Positions 59,780 to 64,000 of a stretch of 64,000 nucleotides of DNA are shown here, one piece after another; positions within the stretch are counted from its first letter, which is position 1; each line of letters opens with the position of its first letter. Under the pieces are notes generated by a model. It was not told where the DNA came from and searched no databases. It worked only from the letters and a program-made list of their open reading frames with translations. The translations under genes were made by a program, and so were the position numbers. Source of the DNA: Bin87 sp965220505 (GTDB taxonomy: Bacteria; Chloroflexota; Dehalococcoidia; Lucifugimonadales; UBA3495); assembly GCA_965220505.1 (NCBI GenBank), contig CBDCQE010000001.1:1178001-1242000 (forward strand), given 5' to 3'.

Positions 59780-61099
59780 TTACCAGCCGTGATCGTAGCG
59801 GTCCTGGAGGACATCGAGGAGGCGGGCGATGGGGATACGCTGCTGGGTCATGGTGTCGCGGTCTCGGATGGTCACGGCGTGGTCGTCCAGGGTGTCGAAG
59901 TCGACGGTGACACAGTAGGGGGTGCCGATCTCGTCCTGGCGGCGGTAGCGGCGGCCGATGCTCTGGGCGTCGTCAAACTGACAGCGGAAACGGCGACGCA
60001 CCAAGTCGTAGACGCTGTGGGCCGTTGGAGCCAGACGGGCGTTGCGGCTGAGGGGCAGCACAGCAACGGTGACCGGCGCCAGGGCGCGGTGGAAGTGCAG
60101 GACAGTGCGGGTGTCGTTGCCGTCCGGCTCTTCGTCGTAGCTGTCCAGCCAGAAGGCCAGAGTGGCGCGGTCGACGCCGCCGGAGGGTTCGATTACGTAG
60201 GGCAGGTAACGCTCGTGGATTTCGTCGTCGAAGTAGGTCAGGTCTTCGCCGCTGAATTCCTTGTGGCGGCCGAGGTCGAAGTCGGTGCGATTGGCGATGC
60301 CTTCCAGCTCGCCCCAACCCCAGGGGAATCGGTACTCGATGTCGTAGGTGGCCTTGGCGTAATGGGCGAGTTCGTCGCCGGCGTGCTCGCGGAGGCGGAG
60401 GTTGCCCGCGCGTATGCCGTGGCTGACGTACCAGTCGAAACGCGCCTGCACCCATTGCTGCAACCATTCGTCGTCGGTGCCGGGCTTGACGAAGAACTCG
60501 ATCTCCATCTGCTCAAATTCGCGGGTGCGGAAGGTGAAGTTGCCCGGGGTGATTTCGTTGCGGAAAGCCTTGCCTATCTGGGCGATGCCGAAGGGCAGTT
60601 TTTTGCGGGTGGCGGTCTGGACGTTCTGGAAGTTGACGAAGATGCCCTGGGCAGTCTCCGGCCGCAGGAACACCTCGTTGCTGGAATCCTCCACGGGGCC
60701 CATGAAGGTGCGGAACATCAGGTTGAAACGGCGGGGCTCGGTGAAGTCGCCGCCGCACTCCGGGCACGTGTCGGTTTCGAGCTGGTCCTGGCGGAAGCGT
60801 CGGTGGCACTGTCGACACTCGACCAGGGGGTCGCTGAAATTCTCCACGTGGCCGCTGGCCTCCCAGACGCGGGGGTGCATCAGGATGGCAGCGTCGAGGC
60901 CGACGACGTCGTCGCGCTCGGAGACAACGGAGCGCCACCAGGCCTCCTTGACGTTGCGCTTGAGCTCGACGCCCAGAGGGCCGTAGTCCCAGGTGGATCC
61001 GAGGCCGCCGTACACCTCGCTGGACTGGAAAACGAAACCCCGTCGCTTGGAGAGAGACAGGACCTTGTCCATATCGGCGTAAGGGAGGGTGCGCGGCAT
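59780..61099 (-). CDS. glyS: glycyl-tRNA synthetase, single-chain type
   Basis: A 439-residue class II synthetase of the homodimeric (eukaryote/archaea-like) type used by many Gram-positive-like phyla. N-terminal DKVLSLSKRRGFVFQSSEVY, YGPLGVELKRNVKEAWW, then a zinc ribbon (CRQCHRRF, CPECGGDF), FLRPETAQGIFVNF (motif 1/2 region), FRNEITPGNFTFRTREF (motif 2) and IEPSGGVDRATLAFW (motif 3) are all present, followed by a short anticodon-binding domain. It charges tRNA-Gly. The start is ATG at 61099. Confidence 0.95.
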   Translation of the reverse strand: MPRTLPYADMDKVLSLSKRRGFVFQSSEVYGGLGSTWDYGPLGVELKRNVKEAWWRSVVSERDDVVGLDAAILMHPRVWEASGHVENFSDPLVECRQCHRRFRQDQLETDTCPECGGDFTEPRRFNLMFRTFMGPVEDSSNEVFLRPETAQGIFVNFQNVQTATRKKLPFGIAQIGKAFRNEITPGNFTFRTREFEQMEIEFFVKPGTDDEWLQQWVQARFDWYVSHGIRAGNLRLREHAGDELAHYAKATYDIEYRFPWGWGELEGIANRTDFDLGRHKEFSGEDLTYFDDEIHERYLPYVIEPSGGVDRATLAFWLDSYDEEPDGNDTRTVLHFHRALAPVTVAVLPLSRNARLAPTAHSVYDLVRRRFRCQFDDAQSIGRRYRRQDEIGTPYCVTVDFDTLDDHAVTIRDRDTMTQQRIPIARLLDVLQDRYDHGW

Positions 61100-61187
61100 A
61101 TCGGGACCTCGTCGTCGGGATCAGGATGGAATCATGTTATCACTGCCGGGCAGATTCGGCGGAGAACGTCCGTCGCCAGACTGCCTG

Positions 61188-61207
61188 ATTCCTGCTTGCG
61201 CAGGAAT
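61188..61207. repeat. dispersed palindrome ATTCCTGC-TTGC-GCAGGAAT
   Basis: A variant of the palindromes at 2880 and 57161, again followed by GAC, between glyS and the chelatase gene. Confidence 0.75.
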
Positions 61208-61267
61208 GACGGTTCACCTGGCCCGGCGATCTGCAAGGACGGCGCTCGCGCGTGGTGAGGGCGCTGT

Positions 61268-63340
61268 TCAGGCCGGCGTCAGGTCTTCTACCGGCCGTTC
61301 GCCGGGCAATTCGCGGCGGACGGCTTCGGCCAGGCTCTGGGCGGCCAGGTCGTCAAGTTTGATGTAGCGAGCGGACATGGCATCGGCGATGTTCTTCGCG
61401 AGCTCGAGCTTGATGAAATCCTGCTCGGTGTCCACGACGACAGCGGGAATTTTGGCGGCGGCGACGGTCTCGCCCAGTTGGCGCACCTCGTCCGGTAGGG
61501 TGAGGACGTTGGAGGACTGATCACCGGCGAGGGTGACGTTGGCCCGGCCGTCGGACAGCAGCACCAGCAACGGCAGCACATCCCGATCCTTTAGACGCTC
61601 CGTTTCAAGGGTTTCCATGGCGAGGTAGAGGGCGCGGGCCAGCGGGGTGCGTCCGCCGGTGGGCATCTCCTGGAGGCACCACTGGGCCATTTCGACGCTG
61701 CCGGTAGGCGGGAGCAACACCTCGGCGCCGGTGCCCCGGAAGGCGATCAGGCCGACCCGATCACGACGCTGGTACGCGTCGAGCAAGAGCGACATGACTG
61801 CGCCTTTGACGGCGACCATGCGACGCTGCGCGCCCATGGAACCACTGGCGTCGACGACGAAGAGGATCAGTGATCCGGTATGGGTCTCCCGGACTTTCTC
61901 ACGGACATCCCAGGGTTCGATCAGCAGCGCGGCCGCGTCGGTGTCCGGAGTTTGACGGCGGGACTGTTGATGGGGAGCGGCGGCCCGCAGGGTGGCGTCG
62001 AGCGCCAAGTCGGATGCAGCACCATCCGGCACTTGTGCTCCTACGTATCGGCCGGCCGAGGTACCGCTTACGGTGGTGGCGCGGCGGCCCGAAGAACGGC
62101 GAGCGCGCCGGTCCGGTGGTTGGACCTGGAGGTTCTGGACGGCGTATGGGTCGCCAACCTCGAACCACTCGTCACCGAGTGCAGCGTCGGCAGGGTCTTC
62201 AGGCTGGTCTTCCGGAGGCTCGGGTTCTCTATCGCTATCGGAGTCGCCGGGGTCGTCGTTGCTCGAATTATCGTCGGCGGACGGTTCGCGGTCACGCTGC
62301 TGGTTCTGGAAGTCTTCGAGCATGTTGTCCAGCTGCTCGGTGACCAGGTGGGGCTGCTGGAAGGGTTGTCGACGCTGACGGTGGAGGAGCGCCATAAGGG
62401 CGGCCTCGCGGACGTCTTCAACGTCAACGACAGTGCGACCTTCGTAGGCTGCGATGGTGCTGGCGGTCTTGTACATCACAATGTCGCCGCGCAGGCCATC
62501 CACCTGGTACTCGGCGCAGATGTCGGTTATGAGCTCGAGGATTTCATCAGGGACGACCACGTCGGCGAGAAGCCGTTGGCTACTCAGGAGACGCTGGCGT
62601 TCCGCCTGCTCAGCTTCGGCCCAATCGTCCATGAACTCGAAGGGGCTGGACTCGAAGGACATGCGGCGGCGCACGACCTCCCGGCGTTCGGCGGGTTCGA
62701 ACACGCCGTCCACCTCCACAGCCAACCCAAAACGGTCGAGGAGTTGAGGGCGCAGATCGCCCTCCTCCGGGTTCATGGTGCCCACCAGCATGAACTCAGC
62801 ATCGTGGCTGACCGATATGCCTTCCCGCTCCACGTAGTTGCGGCCCATGGCGGCGGCGTCCAGCAGCACATCCACCAGGTGGTCGTTGAGGAGGTTGACC
62901 TCGTCGATGTACAGGATCCCCCGGTGTGCGGAGGCGATGAGGCCCGGCTCGAAGTTCTTCTCACCGGACTTGATGGCCTGCTCGATGTCAAGCGACCCGA
63001 CCAGGCGGTCCTCCGTGGCGCCCACCGGCAAGTCGACGATGCGCACCTGGCGAGCGGATGGACTGCCGGACCTTCCCGCCTGCTGGCACCACTGGCACAC
63101 ATCCTGGGGGACGCCCGGCTGACAGCTGTAAGCGCAGCCGGGCACCACGGGAACCTGAGGCAGCAGCGCGGCCAACGAGCGTACGGCAGTGCTCTTGGCG
63201 GTGCCCTTCTTGCCACGGACCAGCACCCCGCCGATGCGGGGGTTGATCGCATTGAGCAACAGCGCGCGTTTCATCGGCGTCTGGCCGACGATGGCAGTGA
63301 AGGGGAACCTGGGCTCGCGGCCGGCGGCGGGCTGGGTCAC
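61268..63340 (-). CDS. ChlI-ChlD fused metal-chelatase ATPase
   Basis: A 690-residue fusion of the two ATPase subunits of class II-type magnesium/cobalt chelatases. Residues 1-330 form an AAA+ domain: Walker A VRGKKGTAKST near residue 43, a Cys-rich insert (GCAYSCQPG ... CQWCQQAG), Walker B GILYIDEVNLL and MNPEEGDLRPQLLDRFGL. A long acidic Pro/Asp/Glu linker (about 345-390) follows, then a VWA domain with the MIDAS motif VVDASGSMGAQ. It drives metal insertion with a CobN/ChlH partner not present here. It starts 26 bases after the CbtA-like gene, so cobalt insertion into a corrin is favoured. Confidence 0.88.
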   Translation of the reverse strand: MTQPAAGREPRFPFTAIVGQTPMKRALLLNAINPRIGGVLVRGKKGTAKSTAVRSLAALLPQVPVVPGCAYSCQPGVPQDVCQWCQQAGRSGSPSARQVRIVDLPVGATEDRLVGSLDIEQAIKSGEKNFEPGLIASAHRGILYIDEVNLLNDHLVDVLLDAAAMGRNYVEREGISVSHDAEFMLVGTMNPEEGDLRPQLLDRFGLAVEVDGVFEPAERREVVRRRMSFESSPFEFMDDWAEAEQAERQRLLSSQRLLADVVVPDEILELITDICAEYQVDGLRGDIVMYKTASTIAAYEGRTVVDVEDVREAALMALLHRQRRQPFQQPHLVTEQLDNMLEDFQNQQRDREPSADDNSSNDDPGDSDSDREPEPPEDQPEDPADAALGDEWFEVGDPYAVQNLQVQPPDRRARRSSGRRATTVSGTSAGRYVGAQVPDGAASDLALDATLRAAAPHQQSRRQTPDTDAAALLIEPWDVREKVRETHTGSLILFVVDASGSMGAQRRMVAVKGAVMSLLLDAYQRRDRVGLIAFRGTGAEVLLPPTGSVEMAQWCLQEMPTGGRTPLARALYLAMETLETERLKDRDVLPLLVLLSDGRANVTLAGDQSSNVLTLPDEVRQLGETVAAAKIPAVVVDTEQDFIKLELAKNIADAMSARYIKLDDLAAQSLAEAVRRELPGERPVEDLTPA

Positions 63341-63366
63341 GGCATCACCACAAGAGAGTCGTCAGA

Positions 63367-64000
63367 TCAGCCGGCGGCCGCTGGAGCCGTCCCGCCCGCC
63401 TGCGGATGGGCGTGGATGTCTCGCTCACGATAATAGCGGTAGCCAATGGTGGCCAAGGCGATGCCCATCCAGAGGAGGAAGTGACCGCCCGCAGTGAATG
63501 TACGGAACATTATGGTGAGTTCCGGCGGGAGCCAGTCCGGGGCAGCGTCACGGACGCTGGGCACGGCAAATGCGAGCAGCAGGGCCACCACGGCGTAGGC
63601 TAGACCGATACCGGCGTAGCGAAGCCACCGTCCGGATCCAGCGGAACTGCGATTGACGAGACCCACGCCATACACGACCAGGCACACGGAGATGGTCGAT
63701 ACCGCGATAAAGAGGAACTGGAAGCCCTGGCGGGCGAGCAGCGTGCCCTCATCGCCGATGCCGGGCGGGTTGAGGGGGAACTTGATCTGCGTATACATGG
63801 ACACGCCCCAGAAACCCAGCAGGCCGGCCACGGCGGCCCAGGCCCAGGGGTTCCAGCCCGGCGTGGCGTTGCGCATCAGGTGATACAGGCCGGCAAAGAC
63901 GGCGGCGTAGAGAATGCCAATAACGGCCAGTCCGACGCTCATCCCGATTCGCTGGCCCCCCAGCGATATCAGGAACGACAGGGGCAGCGGCTCCTCTTCC
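63367..64000 (-). CDS. CbtA-like cobalt transporter, 5' end beyond the window
   Basis: A membrane protein of five or so helices. The conserved CbtA-type loop is visible as QIKFPLNPPGIGDEGTLLAR, and helices such as GLAVIGILYAAVFAGLYHLM and YAVVALLLAFAVPSV flank it. The frame remains open to the last base of the window (EEEPLPLSFLISLGGQRIG precede the ATG at 63942), so the true start lies outside and the ATG at 63942 is internal. CbtA proteins are linked to cobalamin loci and are predicted to move cobalt; the adjacent chelatase gene fits. Confidence 0.7.
   Translation of the reverse strand, partial: EEEPLPLSFLISLGGQRIGMSVGLAVIGILYAAVFAGLYHLMRNATPGWNPWAWAAVAGLLGFWGVSMYTQIKFPLNPPGIGDEGTLLARQGFQFLFIAVSTISVCLVVYGVGLVNRSSAGSGRWLRYAGIGLAYAVVALLLAFAVPSVRDAAPDWLPPELTIMFRTFTAGGHFLLWMGIALATIGYRYYRERDIHAHPQAGGTAPAAAG

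Noticed and set aside
63367..63942. A complete 191-residue membrane protein
   Set aside because: The frame stays open with fitting residues to the window edge, so the ATG at 63942 is internal and the gene is cut off.

Overview
The window is about 64 kb of dense, GC-rich bacterial chromosome with genes on both strands and short intergenic gaps. No rRNA, tRNA, CRISPR array, phage genes or transposase was found. The best guess is a Chloroflexota bacterium, perhaps a Dehalococcoidia/SAR202-like marine heterotroph. The grounds are a solute-binding lipoprotein with a Glu/Val-rich repeat linker, which I associate with Chloroflexota transport lipoproteins, and a catabolic gene set rich in CoA-transferase, TPP-enzyme, SDR, amidohydrolase-type and alpha/beta-hydrolase genes. 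This placement is an inference; no marker gene here settles it.

Layout. 0-5 kb: a Uma2-type nuclease, an alpha/beta hydrolase (with a broken copy of its 5' end upstream), a BrnT-type toxin whose antitoxin-like partner has lost its DNA-binding part and reads into a VOC-fold gene, and a benzoylformate-decarboxylase-like TPP enzyme. 5-12 kb: an EVE-domain protein, a PII protein, an acyl-CoA ligase, and a peptide/nickel-type ABC importer (lipoprotein plus two permeases, no ATPases). 12-22.9 kb: a DUF35/thiolase pair, HpcH aldolase, RNase D, M20 peptidase, GNAT, TPR protein, MaoC-like protein, PIG-L deacetylase, TenA and a second alpha/beta hydrolase. 22.9-32.4 kb: an alpha-hydroxy-acid oxidase, a three-gene 2-oxoacid:ferredoxin oxidoreductase that most resembles oxalate oxidoreductase, a divergent TPP enzyme, DUF971, an FmdB zinc ribbon, and an FAD amino-acid oxidase-like protein. 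32.4-34.7 kb: a double CaiB/BaiF protein lacking the catalytic Asp in both halves. 34.7-39.8 kb: a defence-like patch with a type IIG-like restriction-methyltransferase, a membrane protein framed by direct repeats, and an NYN-domain nuclease behind an apparent attenuator. 39.9-42.1 kb: cysteinyl-tRNA synthetase fused to a GT2 glycosyltransferase. 42-49 kb: an orphan, an SDR, MeaB, a slipin/NfeD pair and an enoyl-CoA hydratase. 49.4-55.7 kb: a tight histidine operon (hisZ-hisG-PLC-like-hisD-hisC-hisB). 56-64 kb: a PD-(D/E)XK nuclease, two SDRs, birA, glyS, a ChlI-ChlD fusion and a CbtA-like cobalt transporter running off the window.

How it fits together. Most genes serve uptake and oxidation of small organic acids and acyl-CoAs. 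The most striking set is the alpha-hydroxy-acid oxidase, the oxalate-oxidoreductase-like enzyme and the divergent TPP enzyme, which together could burn glycolate/glyoxylate/oxalate-type C2 acids to CO2 with reduced ferredoxin. MeaB and the chelatase/CbtA pair suggest B12-dependent metabolism. Several dispersed repeats lie at gene ends: ATTCCGGC palindromes, ACATCGATG/ACAGGAT elements, GATTGCC...CAATGAC elements and GGGGCG hairpins. Some supply or displace start regions of nearby genes.
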